A DNA stretch of 14,537 nt from Pseudomonadota bacterium (GTDB taxonomy: Bacteria; Pseudomonadota; Alphaproteobacteria; Micavibrionales; Micavibrionaceae), in contig JACQIJ010000136.1 in the NCBI GenBank assembly GCA_016198545.1, positions 1-14,537 on the forward strand, in the 5' to 3' direction. The number at the start of each line of letters is the position of its first letter. Position 1 is the first letter of the stretch. Below the pieces are notes generated by a model. It was not told where the DNA came from and searched no databases. It saw only the letters and a program-made list of their open reading frames with translations. This document shows, piece after piece, positions 1-7,600 of this stretch. Position numbers and translations under genes: made by a program.

Positions 1-3
1 GAC

Positions 4-768
4 TTAGGCTGCGTTCGTGATTGGGCCGCTGGCGCGGCCGTGGATGAACTGATCGACATACGGGTTGCCGCAACGGTCAAGGTCGGCTACGGGGCCGTGC
101 CATATGATTTTTCCTTGCCATATCATGGCGACGTAGTCAGCGATTTTCCTGGCGCTGGCCATGTCGTGGGTGATGGAAAGCGTCGTCGCGCCCAGATTTT
201 TGACTGTCTTGACGATCAGGTCGTTGATGACGTCCGCCATGATCGGGTCGAGGCCCGTCGTCGGCTCATCGAAGAAAATGATCTCCGGATTAGCAGCAAT
301 GGCGCGGGCCAGTCCCACGCGTTTCTGCATGCCGCCGGACAGCTCGGCCGGGAACAGTTCTCCCACTGCTTCGTCGAGGCCAACGGCTTTCATCTTCTCA
401 AGCGCGATCCGCTTGGCTTCCTTGCGGTCCATGCCGCGCCCCTGTATCAGGCCGAAGGCGACATTCTCCCAGACCTTCAGGGAATCGAACAGGGCCGCGC
501 TCTGGAACAGCATGCCGAATTTGCGCATGACCTTGTCACGTTCGCGCGCGTCCAGTCCGACGGTTTCCCGCCCGTCGACCAGAATGGATCCCGCATCAGG
601 CTGGATAAGGCCCAGGACGCATTTGATCATCACGGACTTGCCCGTTCCAGATCCGCCGATGACGACGAGGGATTTTCCCTGCGGGATTTCAAGGTCGATG
701 CCCTGCAGTACCTTTTTGGACCCGAAGGTTTTCGTTACGCCGGATAGTTTGAGTTTTATGCTGCTCAT
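4..768 (-). CDS. mlaF: MlaF-like ABC ATPase of a phospholipid (outer-membrane lipid asymmetry) transporter
   Basis: A cytoplasmic ATPase of 254 aa that should power lipid movement through the MlaE permease. All ABC motifs are present: Walker A GGSGTGKS (residues 38-45), Q-loop Gln89, signature LSGGM (143-147), Walker B IIFFDEP (163-169) and switch His201. The TTGLDPIMAD stretch after Walker B is typical of the MlaF/Ttg2A family. The reading frame stays open upstream to 894, but that part is mlaE in another frame. I chose the ATG at 768-766 because it overlaps the mlaE stop as ATGA and the domain begins there (MSSIKLKL). No Shine-Dalgarno precedes it, so translation is probably coupled to mlaE. 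The stop is 4-6, at the window edge, so an mlaD-type partner cannot be seen. Family assignment is firm; the exact lipid is inferred. Confidence 0.88.
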   Translation of the reverse strand: MSSIKLKLSGVTKTFGSKKVLQGIDLEIPQGKSLVVIGGSGTGKSVMIKCVLGLIQPDAGSILVDGRETVGLDARERDKVMRKFGMLFQSAALFDSLKVWENVAFGLIQGRGMDRKEAKRIALEKMKAVGLDEAVGELFPAELSGGMQKRVGLARAIAANPEIIFFDEPTTGLDPIMADVINDLIVKTVKNLGATTLSITHDMASARKIADYVAMIWQGKIIWHGPVADLDRCGNPYVDQFIHGRASGPITNAA

Positions 769-1607
769 GAGAAAAATATCTGCGTCAGGGCGTAGTTGAA
801 AATAAGAATGAGGATGGAGGATGAAACCACGGCATAGGTCGTGGCCGTGCCGACGCCTTGCGCGCCCCGCCCGGAATGAAAGCCGTGATAGCACCCCATC
901 GCGGCGACGACGAATCCGAATACCCCCGCTTTCACAAGACCCGATACGACATCGATCGTTTCAAGAATATTCCAGCTTTGCGTCAGGTAGCTGCCCGGTG
1001 AAAATCCCAGATTGTAGATGCTGACGAGGTAGCCGCCGAAGACGCCGATGATGTCGCCGACCAGAACCAGCGCAGGCAGCATCAGCGTGCCTGCGATGAT
1101 GCGCGGCGCGATCAGGTATTTGAAAGGGTTGACGGACAGCGTGGTCAGCGCGTCGATCTGCTCCGTCACCCGCATCGTGCCGATTTCCGCCGCCATCGAC
1201 GCGCCGACGCGGCCAGCGACCATAAGGCCCGCCAGAACAGGGGCCAGTTCCCGCGTGACCGACAGGACGACGACCGCCGCGATCGCGCTTTCGGCGTTGA
1301 AGCGGGCGAATCCGGTAAAGCTTTGCAGCGCCAGCACCATGCCGGTAAACAGGGCGGTCATTCCCACGACCGGCAGGGAGTAATACCCGATATCGACGAT
1401 CTGCCGCAGGATCAGGCGTGGAAAAAAGGGCGGCATGAAGACGTGGGCAATGGACTGGATGATGAATACGCTCAGCCTGCCGATGGCCTGAAACAGGTGC
1501 ATGATGGTCTGGCCGATCGCCTCGCAGCTGTCCAGCACATAGTCGAACGCCTTTTTGGCCTCTTTTTCCGCCTCGGTGATGATATTTTCGCTAATGTCGG
1601 GGCCCAT
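765..1607 (-). CDS. mlaE: MlaE-like inner-membrane permease of phospholipid ABC transporter
   Basis: A 280-aa integral membrane protein of the MlaE (YrbE) permease family, the membrane partner of MlaF in phospholipid traffic between the inner and outer membranes. Hydrophobic helices lie at about 45-60, 75-97, 107-132, 170-195, 224-240 and 256-278. The family hallmark, a cytoplasmic coupling stretch, is at about 131-154: AGRVGAS, then AEIGTMRVTEQIDAL. The C-terminal GVGTATTYAVV (251-261) is also typical. The first 35 residues are charged (many Glu/Lys), an extension of about 20 aa compared with E. coli MlaE (260 aa). Start ATG is 1607-1605; the upstream Shine-Dalgarno is weak, and a shorter start at Met36 is possible. 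The gene ends in a 4-bp overlap with mlaF, so the two form an operon, divergent from the 1707 gene. Confidence 0.88.
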   Translation of the reverse strand: MGPDISENIITEAEKEAKKAFDYVLDSCEAIGQTIMHLFQAIGRLSVFIIQSIAHVFMPPFFPRLILRQIVDIGYYSLPVVGMTALFTGMVLALQSFTGFARFNAESAIAAVVVLSVTRELAPVLAGLMVAGRVGASMAAEIGTMRVTEQIDALTTLSVNPFKYLIAPRIIAGTLMLPALVLVGDIIGVFGGYLVSIYNLGFSPGSYLTQSWNILETIDVVSGLVKAGVFGFVVAAMGCYHGFHSGRGAQGVGTATTYAVVSSSILILIFNYALTQIFFS

Positions 1608-1706
1608 GATTTCAGGTCACTTTGTCCTTACGCTTTTGTGAAAACTAGAATATTTTTGACGATGCGTCTATCGACTTTGCCACCGTTATTTGTATTATAG
1701 AAAAAG
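1608..1706. promoter_or_regulatory. Divergent intergenic region, AT-rich, likely promoters for mlaEF and the 1707 gene
   Basis: This 99-bp gap separates two genes that diverge, so it should hold both promoters. It is clearly more AT-rich than its flanks. On the minus strand there is an exact TATAAT (1694-1699) and a weaker TATTCT-like box near 1645; neither has a good -35 at 16-18 bp. On the plus strand TTGACG (1656-1661) and TATTAT (1693-1698) are present but spaced too far apart to pair. The location supports a promoter region; the individual boxes do not prove a start site. Confidence 0.35.
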
Positions 1707-2387
1707 ATGAAAGCCGCCGAATCCGGAAACGTGATGTTTTATATCCTGATTGCCGTCGCATTGCTGGCAGCGTTGTCTTATGCCGTCGCAATGGGCAGCC
1801 GGGCATCGGTGCAAAATCTGACGACGGACAGGCAGCGGCTTTTGGCTTCGGAAATCGTCGAATATGCCGATACGGTCAAGCGCGCCGTACAGCAATTGCG
1901 CTTGCGCGGGGTGGCGTTCAATACGCTGGAATTCGACGATCCGGCCTTGACCGGCTACGCCAACGCGAACTGCGCGGCGGGCGATTGCATGATTTTCGAT
2001 CCTGCGGGCGGGGCTATCGTTTTCAAAAGCGCGTCCGCCGATGCGCTGACGGCTCCATCTTCCTGGGCGTTCATCGCCAATAATGAAATCGAACTGGTCG
2101 GCACAACCACGGGCGATGCCGCCGGGGCGGATCTTCTGATGGTGCAGCCGAACGTCATCAGGGAAGTTTGTGCTATGATAAACGATCTTCTGGATGTCGC
2201 TAACCCGTCCGGGGATCCGCCCGTCGACACAAGCCTCGATACGACCGCGCCGTTTACGGGCGCGGCGGCCTACGCCCAAACGGTGGGGGACGAGGCATCG
2301 TCCGCTGCGCTGGCCGGCAGGACGGCCGGATGTTTCCGCGAAGGCGCCGCTGCCTACTATTTCTACGAAGTTCTTATAGCGCGCTGA
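1707..2387 (+). CDS. Uncharacterised prepilin-like membrane-anchored protein, four cysteines
   Basis: A 226-aa protein of unknown function. It has a short N-terminus (MKAAESG), then one hydrophobic helix (about residues 9-29, VMFYILIAVALLAALSYAV), then a polar region that looks helical (35-68) and a mainly extracytoplasmic domain. This is the layout of type IV prepilins or pseudopilins: a Gly (7) just before the helix, and an outer domain with Cys89, Cys94, Cys155 and Cys209, which could form two disulfides. The usual Glu at position +5 after the cleavage glycine is missing, so processing by a prepilin peptidase is uncertain. From memory, the pattern of CxxF-DPAGG, a central W-F, DLLM, EVC--IN and a C-terminal YYFYEVL-AR recurs in uncharacterised proteins of Micavibrio-like alphaproteobacteria; I cannot check this here. 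The start ATG follows a weak purine tract (AGAAAAAG). It is the only complete plus-strand gene here. Confidence 0.75.
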   Translation: MKAAESGNVMFYILIAVALLAALSYAVAMGSRASVQNLTTDRQRLLASEIVEYADTVKRAVQQLRLRGVAFNTLEFDDPALTGYANANCAAGDCMIFDPAGGAIVFKSASADALTAPSSWAFIANNEIELVGTTTGDAAGADLLMVQPNVIREVCAMINDLLDVANPSGDPPVDTSLDTTAPFTGAAAYAQTVGDEASSAALAGRTAGCFREGAAAYYFYEVLIAR

Positions 2388-2400
2388 TCATTGCGCTTTT
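2378..2400 (+). terminator. Weak candidate intrinsic terminator spanning the convergent gene ends
   Basis: AGCGC (2378-2382) can pair with GCGCT (2393-2397) around a 10-nt loop holding both stop codons (TGATCA), followed by TTTTCT on the plus strand. The stem is only 5 bp and the T-run short, so it would be a weak terminator for the plus-strand gene. There is no intergenic space for any other. Confidence 0.3.
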
Positions 2401-4232
2401 CTGACGTCGTCATCAAGGTAATGGCCGGACTGCAGATCCCAGAGTTTCGCAAATATCCCGTTTTGTGAAATGAGTTCGTCAAACCGCCCCTGTTCGGCCA
2501 GGCGGCCGTCATCCAGAACCAGGACGCGGTCGGCACGCCGCACAGTTGAAAGACGATGCGCTATCAGGATAAGCGTCTTGCCGGAAAACGATTTTTCGAT
2601 GGCCTGACGTATCGCATCCTCCGACAGGCTGTCGAGGGAGCTGGTCGCCTCGTCGAAAACAATGATATTCGCGCCGCGCACCAATGCGCGCGCAATGCCG
2701 AGTCTCTGTCTCTGTCCGCCCGATAACCGCATGCCCCGTTCGCCGACCAGCGTGGCGTCGCCATCGGGAAGACTGTCTATAAAATCGCGCAGCGCCGATT
2801 GTTCGAGCGCGGCAAGGTAAGCTTTTTCACCCGTTTCGTCCAAGCGATCCAGAAGAATATTTTCCCGTATGCTCATGTTAAAAAGATCGACGTCTTGCGG
2901 AACGTAGCTTATATCCGACAGCCAATCGCTGATGCCGATATTGCGCAGGTCTGTGCCGTCGACGGATACTTTGCCGCTGACCGGCCACATCTGCTTCAGG
3001 AGCAGCTTGACCATCGTCGATTTTCCCGCGCCGCTTTTTCCGACAAGCGCGATTTTTTCCCCCCGTCTTATCGAGAGTGAAAAATTATCAAGCGCGCAGC
3101 GCGCCTGTCCTTCGTATGAAAAACAGACTTTGTCGAAGGCGATATTCTTCCATCCAGGATCAAGCGGTCTTACGGGAGATAAATCCAATATCTGCGGTTT
3201 TTGATTTAGCGTTTCAGTCAGTCTTAACAATCCGGCGCAAGCTTCAATGGCTTCGTCCTGCATATAGACAAGCTCTTCCAAGATTTTCCAAAGACTATGC
3301 GCAAGAAAAAAGCAGGTTGCGAAAGCGCCGGAGCTGATCCAGCCGTTAAAAATCCCGTTCAGGCACAAGATGGCGAACAGTCCAAGCCAGAATACGGCTA
3401 CGCCGTTCAGTACCGTCCATTTTGTAAATACGGCCCGGAAAACATCGCGCATCGCGGCGTGCCCGCGCCCCTCCATATGCAGGGCGCGGGTTTCAATGTA
3501 GCCTCTCATGTCGAAAGCCTTGACGGTACGGATGGCGCTCACGAATTCATAAACGCCCGCCAGGAGTCCCTCGAGGGCGTAGTTGTGCTTATCGTGAAGC
3601 TCGGGAAGGCGCCGCGCCAGAATCCATGCCGCTGCGAAAAAGTTGATCACAAACCCGGCGTAAAGAAAAATAAACCAGAACGGCGCATTTATCATGAAAA
3701 TGGAAATGACAATGCCGATCAGCGCGCTGATGAACGGCACAAGATACCATTTGTAAAGGCGATACAGCTGCTTTAAGCTCCCGCGCGCCGTCATTATGCG
3801 TTGCAGCTTCCCCCCCGACCCTTGAGTTTCATGCCAGTGCAGCGACAGGCCGTTCATGTGCTTTACGCTGAAAAGGGTCAGGCCGCGTATTATCCTGTCT
3901 TCCGTGGCAGACTCCCCATAAAAAACACTGATGGTCAGCAGGAAAAAAGCGTATATGGCGAAGTATATCGACAACAGGATCGTTATTTCCCGCGCATGGC
4001 CGAATGCCCATCCTGTTTCGAAAGCGTCTATTGTTTTTCCGATGGCAAGCGGCAGCGTGGCAAGGTACGTAAAACGCAGGAGACGGAAGGCTGTATAGGC
4101 GGCGATCACTTTCTTGTAAGGTTCCAGAAAAAACCAGAGCCACCGCGCCAGGGAATGGCTGCCTATCGGCATTTTATCGGCGTCGGGAAGGATAAATCCG
4201 CTTGCGCCCCTGTCGGCAGTGCAGTTTTTCAT
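2388..4232 (-). CDS. Fused ABC exporter (membrane domain plus ATPase), MsbA/ABCB type
   Basis: A 614-aa half-transporter that probably works as a homodimer in the inner membrane; the substrate is unknown. The N-terminal membrane domain has about six helices (roughly 43-63, 86-104, 163-181, 184-205, 276-296, 300-318). The ATPase domain follows from about 363: Walker A GKSGAGKS (398-405), Q-loop Gln446, signature LSGGQ (503-507), Walker B IIVFDEAT (523-530), switch His559. All catalytic residues are intact, so it should be active. The start ATG (4232-4230) has AGGGA nine bases upstream; the next Met (21) has no ribosome site. It lies 37 bp after trxA on the same strand and may be cotranscribed with it. 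The membrane-domain half is AT-rich (21 of 60 bases G/C at 3661-3720) while the ATPase half is GC-rich (40 of 60 at 2701-2760). It could export a lipid or peptide; nothing in the sequence decides. Confidence 0.9.
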   Translation of the reverse strand: MKNCTADRGASGFILPDADKMPIGSHSLARWLWFFLEPYKKVIAAYTAFRLLRFTYLATLPLAIGKTIDAFETGWAFGHAREITILLSIYFAIYAFFLLTISVFYGESATEDRIIRGLTLFSVKHMNGLSLHWHETQGSGGKLQRIMTARGSLKQLYRLYKWYLVPFISALIGIVISIFMINAPFWFIFLYAGFVINFFAAAWILARRLPELHDKHNYALEGLLAGVYEFVSAIRTVKAFDMRGYIETRALHMEGRGHAAMRDVFRAVFTKWTVLNGVAVFWLGLFAILCLNGIFNGWISSGAFATCFFLAHSLWKILEELVYMQDEAIEACAGLLRLTETLNQKPQILDLSPVRPLDPGWKNIAFDKVCFSYEGQARCALDNFSLSIRRGEKIALVGKSGAGKSTMVKLLLKQMWPVSGKVSVDGTDLRNIGISDWLSDISYVPQDVDLFNMSIRENILLDRLDETGEKAYLAALEQSALRDFIDSLPDGDATLVGERGMRLSGGQRQRLGIARALVRGANIIVFDEATSSLDSLSEDAIRQAIEKSFSGKTLILIAHRLSTVRRADRVLVLDDGRLAEQGRFDELISQNGIFAKLWDLQSGHYLDDDVRKAQ

Positions 4233-4266
4233 TTCCCGGCGTCCCTCGCAACAGACGGAAAGAGGT

Positions 4267-4280
4267 CCGCTAGATAGCGG
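4267..4280 (-). terminator. Small GC-rich hairpin containing the trxA stop codon
   Basis: CCGCTA (4267-4272) and TAGCGG (4275-4280) form a perfect inverted repeat with a 2-base centre; a practical hairpin has 5 bp and a 4-nt loop. On the minus strand it is followed by ACCTCTTTCC, a poor T-run. It may act as a weak terminator or mRNA 3' stabiliser between trxA and the ABC exporter. It may also be chance. Confidence 0.28.
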
Positions 4281-4590
4281 CTTTAATCCAATCGGAAAAG
4301 GCCGTCTTCGACATGCCGCCGACGCGCGTATCGACGACTTTGCCGCCCTTGAACACCATGAAGGTCGGGATGCCGCGCACGCCGTATTTTGTCGGCGCTT
4401 CGGGGCTGTCGTCGATATTGATCTTGACGACCTTGACCTTTCCCGCCATCTCCGCGGCCAGTTCGTCGACCAGCGGGGACATGGCCTTGCACGGCCCGCA
4501 CCACTCGGCCCAAAAATCCACGACGACCGGCTGGTCTGCCTTCAGAACCTGATTTTCGAAATCCTTGTCCGATACACTGACGCTGGCCAT
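4270..4590 (-). CDS. trxA: Thioredoxin 1
   Basis: A cytoplasmic dithiol-disulfide oxidoreductase of 106 aa, the usual thioredoxin length. It reduces protein disulfides using electrons from thioredoxin reductase. The active site WCGPC is at 30-34 (redox pair Cys31/Cys34), preceded by the buried Asp25 in VVDFWAEW; the cis-proline is Pro75 in GIPT (73-76), and the C-terminal GG (90-91) is in place. The start ATG at 4590-4588 is supported by a good ribosome site, AAGGAA (4597-4602), seven bases upstream, the clearest one outside the addA junction. It follows addA by 99 bp, the order usual in alphaproteobacteria, and probably has its own promoter in that gap. The next gene is an ABC exporter rather than the folC often found here. 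Confidence 0.97.
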   Translation of the reverse strand: MASVSVSDKDFENQVLKADQPVVVDFWAEWCGPCKAMSPLVDELAAEMAGKVKVVKINIDDSPEAPTKYGVRGIPTFMVFKGGKVVDTRVGGMSKTAFSDWIKAAI

Positions 4591-4633
4591 ATGCAGTTCC
4601 TTTCATGCGTTTTCGTTGTTCGTAACCCGTAAA

Positions 4634-4662
4634 CGATATGGAATCTTTGCCCTTTCGGTCAA
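4634..4662 (-). promoter_or_regulatory. Candidate sigma-70-type promoter for trxA
   Basis: On the minus strand TTGACC (4657-4662) is followed after 17 bases by ATATCG (4634-4639), or after 16 by CATATC. The -35 matches the alphaproteobacterial CTTGAC preference well; the -10 is weaker. Initiation would give a leader of about 40 nt ending in the strong trxA ribosome site. A GAATC (GANTC type, CcrM methylation motif) sits in the spacer at 4641-4645. Confidence 0.4.
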
Positions 4663-4689
4663 GTGGGCCGGCAACCCGTTCCACACCAT

Positions 4690-7600
4690 TCAGGTGTCAA
4701 TTTTCATCATCCGCGGTCCGTCGGTCCAGAGGAGGAAAGTCTTAACCTTCTGCCCCTTGTATATTTTAGAAACAATGTCGCTGTAGCATTTCATCTGAAT
4801 CTTATAGGATGACGGCACGTCCTCTGCACAGATGGGCGGCGGCCGGTTGCTTTTGTAGTCGACAATCCATATTTCGGAATCCGTCACGAGCAGACGATCG
4901 ATCTGGCCGCTGACGACAGCGTTTTCCGCTTGGCCCGTGACGGGAACTTCCGCCATCGAACCGGAGCCGAACAGCGGCGCAAAGGCGATATTTTCAATAA
5001 TGTTCATGACTTCATTCACAATATCCTTTCGCATGTCTGCGGGCAGGTCGGCCGCGTGCGCGGCGACGAACAATTCAGCCGCGCTGCGCCGCCTTTCCAC
5101 AGGCAGGTCGGGCAGATGCTGCAGCAATTTGTGCGTTACGATTCCACGCCGGAAACGGTATGCGTCCCTGTCGCCCGGCGAAGCCGCCGCCGGTGAACCG
5201 GCGTTTGAAGCGGCATGCGACGGGGTTATGACCCGGCCCGCGCGTTCTTCAGGCGCGTTTATGTATGCCCATCCCGTATCCGGCAGGATGCCTTGCGGAT
5301 CAACCCCGGTTTTTTGCGGTGTGGACGGATCCTGCGGGCCGGCTTTTTGCTCATCCTCAAATTGCAGCATGGGCGGCGCATCCGGGAAAAACTTCGATGC
5401 GAAGGGGGCGCTTTCCATCTCTTTGATACGTTCTGCGGCGGCAAGGGCGTAATTGTGCCAGCTCTGCGGATTTGCCGCGCTGCGTCCTGCGTTGCCGCCG
5501 ATATAGATCCTGTCTTCGGCGCGCGTCAGAGCAACGTAGAAAAGCCGTTTATATTCCTCATCCTGTTTTTCATCCATTGCTTGCCGCATTTGCGAAAACA
5601 GGCGGCATTCGGCGCTTTTTCGTGGTGCCCACAGGGGAACGGGCAGCCCCGTCTTCGCGGGCCAGTACAGACGTGAATCGCACCCGCCGGATGAAGCTGA
5701 TCGTACCGTATCGGGCAGGACGACAACAGGCGCCTGCAGGCCCTTGGCGCCGTGGACGGTCATGATGCGTACATATCCGCCGGCCTCTTCCTGTTCACGC
5801 TTGATATCCGATTTGCCGCGGCCCGTCCATATCAGGAAATCCTGAAGGGATGGTATATTGTCTCTTTCAAATGACATTGTAGCATTCAAAAATTCCTCGA
5901 CGGGATCGATTGCTTCATGCCCCAGCCTTTCAGTCAGGGCATACAGGCCGCTGCGGTTGTCCGGCGCACCGGGGCAATTAGTATGTAAAATATAATCGAA
6001 AAACTCGTAAGGGTGAGCCATTGCCGCAAGAGAAATAATTTGTCGCAACCAGATAACAATGTTGCGAAATGATTCATTTCCAGCCAATTCATCCCATAAT
6101 GTTCCCGCGCGGTTTGCCGCCAGTTTTTCGAGACGCCCATCGTCCCATCCTATGAACGGCGACTTCAGAAGGCAGGCGAGGGTCAGGTCGTCGGAAGGAA
6201 GCAGGGCGAACTGCGCCGCGGCCAGAAGATCCTGCACGGCCAGTTCCTTGCCCAGCGCGATTCTATCAAGGCCGCCGACGGGGATGTTGCGGGTCTTCAG
6301 GGCACGGATAATCTGGCCGACGAGCGCCGACCGACTGCGCATGAGTATCATAATGTCCCCGGGCCGGATGGCGCGTCCGCGTGCGGGCAGCATTTCGCCT
6401 TTGTCCAGCCAATTTCTGACCGTCTGCCCGATATGTTCGGCCAGGCGCGCCCCGCTTCCGCGCGATTCGCGCACGGTAACGGGTGGTGTCCACGGGTCGT
6501 TGTCATTCTTGTCCGGCATCTGAAACAACGGCCATATTTCAACCAGCCCGGCATGGCCAGCGCGCGCGCTTTCGTGATGCAAGGGCAAATCGTCAATGCC
6601 GCCGCGCATGGCATCGGGCGCGAATGCCGCATCGACGAATTGCAGCACTGCGGGGACCGACCGGAAAGACGTAGTCATCGATTCCTGCGTTAGAATCGCT
6701 TTTGCCGCATCCGCGCGCTCCGAAAAGAATGCGCGCATCTGTCTGAACATCTCCGGTGCGGCGCGCTGGAATCCGTAGATGGATTGTTTTTCGTCGCCGA
6801 CCGCGAATACAGTGCGAGCAGATTCTTCTCTTGCGCCCGTGCCGCTGAAAAAATCATTGCACAGTGCGGCGATCGTGTCCCATTGCTCGGGATTCGTGTC
6901 TTGCGCTTCGTCGACAAGGACGTGGTCTATGCCGCCGTCCAGCTTGTACATGACCCATCCGGCCATATTATCCTTTTTCAGAAGCTCCATCGTGCGGATA
7001 ATAAGATCGTCGAAATCAAGCGCCGCCCGCATGCTCTTCATTTGCTCGTAGCGTTCCTGAACGGCGCCGCCGAACCGGAAAAGCGCCGCCGTAAGATCTG
7101 CGCATTCCGCCGCTTTTACGCGATCCTCTATGGCAAGAATTCTTTGTGCTTCATCCGAAAAAACGCGGCCCGCCTCCGGAAAGGCGGCCAGAACTTTTTT
7201 CCCCGGCACGTCCGCGCGCACATCGCCGTCCTTTTTAATGAACGTTGCGCGATAGGCCGGGAAGGTGGAAAATCTTTCCGTATGGTTCATTGAAAGCCAT
7301 GACAGGACAGCCCGCGCCGCATCCCCGTCCTTTTTGGGGCTGCCGTGCTCGGAAAGTATTTCAGCCATGCTCCGCAGGACTTCCGCATCGAATGCGCCGT
7401 CCGCGCAGGCATTATAAAGAATGTCTCGCGCATCAACCCCGTCTTCCACGTCCAGCGTTTCGGCGAGCGCGGATTCAAAGCCTGCCGCGCCGCCGTTCTT
7501 TTTCAAAACATCGCGCGCCTGTCGGCGTTCGCGCACGATATTGTCAATCAGGGTCGAAAGGGTCTCTTCGCTTGCGGCAGCGGCCAGCTTCCGAAAAGCC

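Noticed and set aside
769..894. Upstream extension of mlaF to 894
   Set aside because: It would encode an Arg/His-rich peptide inside mlaE; the ATPase domain begins at the ATG at 768, which overlaps the mlaE stop.
1695..2279. Minus-strand open frame opposite the prepilin-like gene
   Set aside because: The plus-strand product has a coherent membrane helix and ordered cysteines; the minus-strand translation is Arg-rich and featureless.
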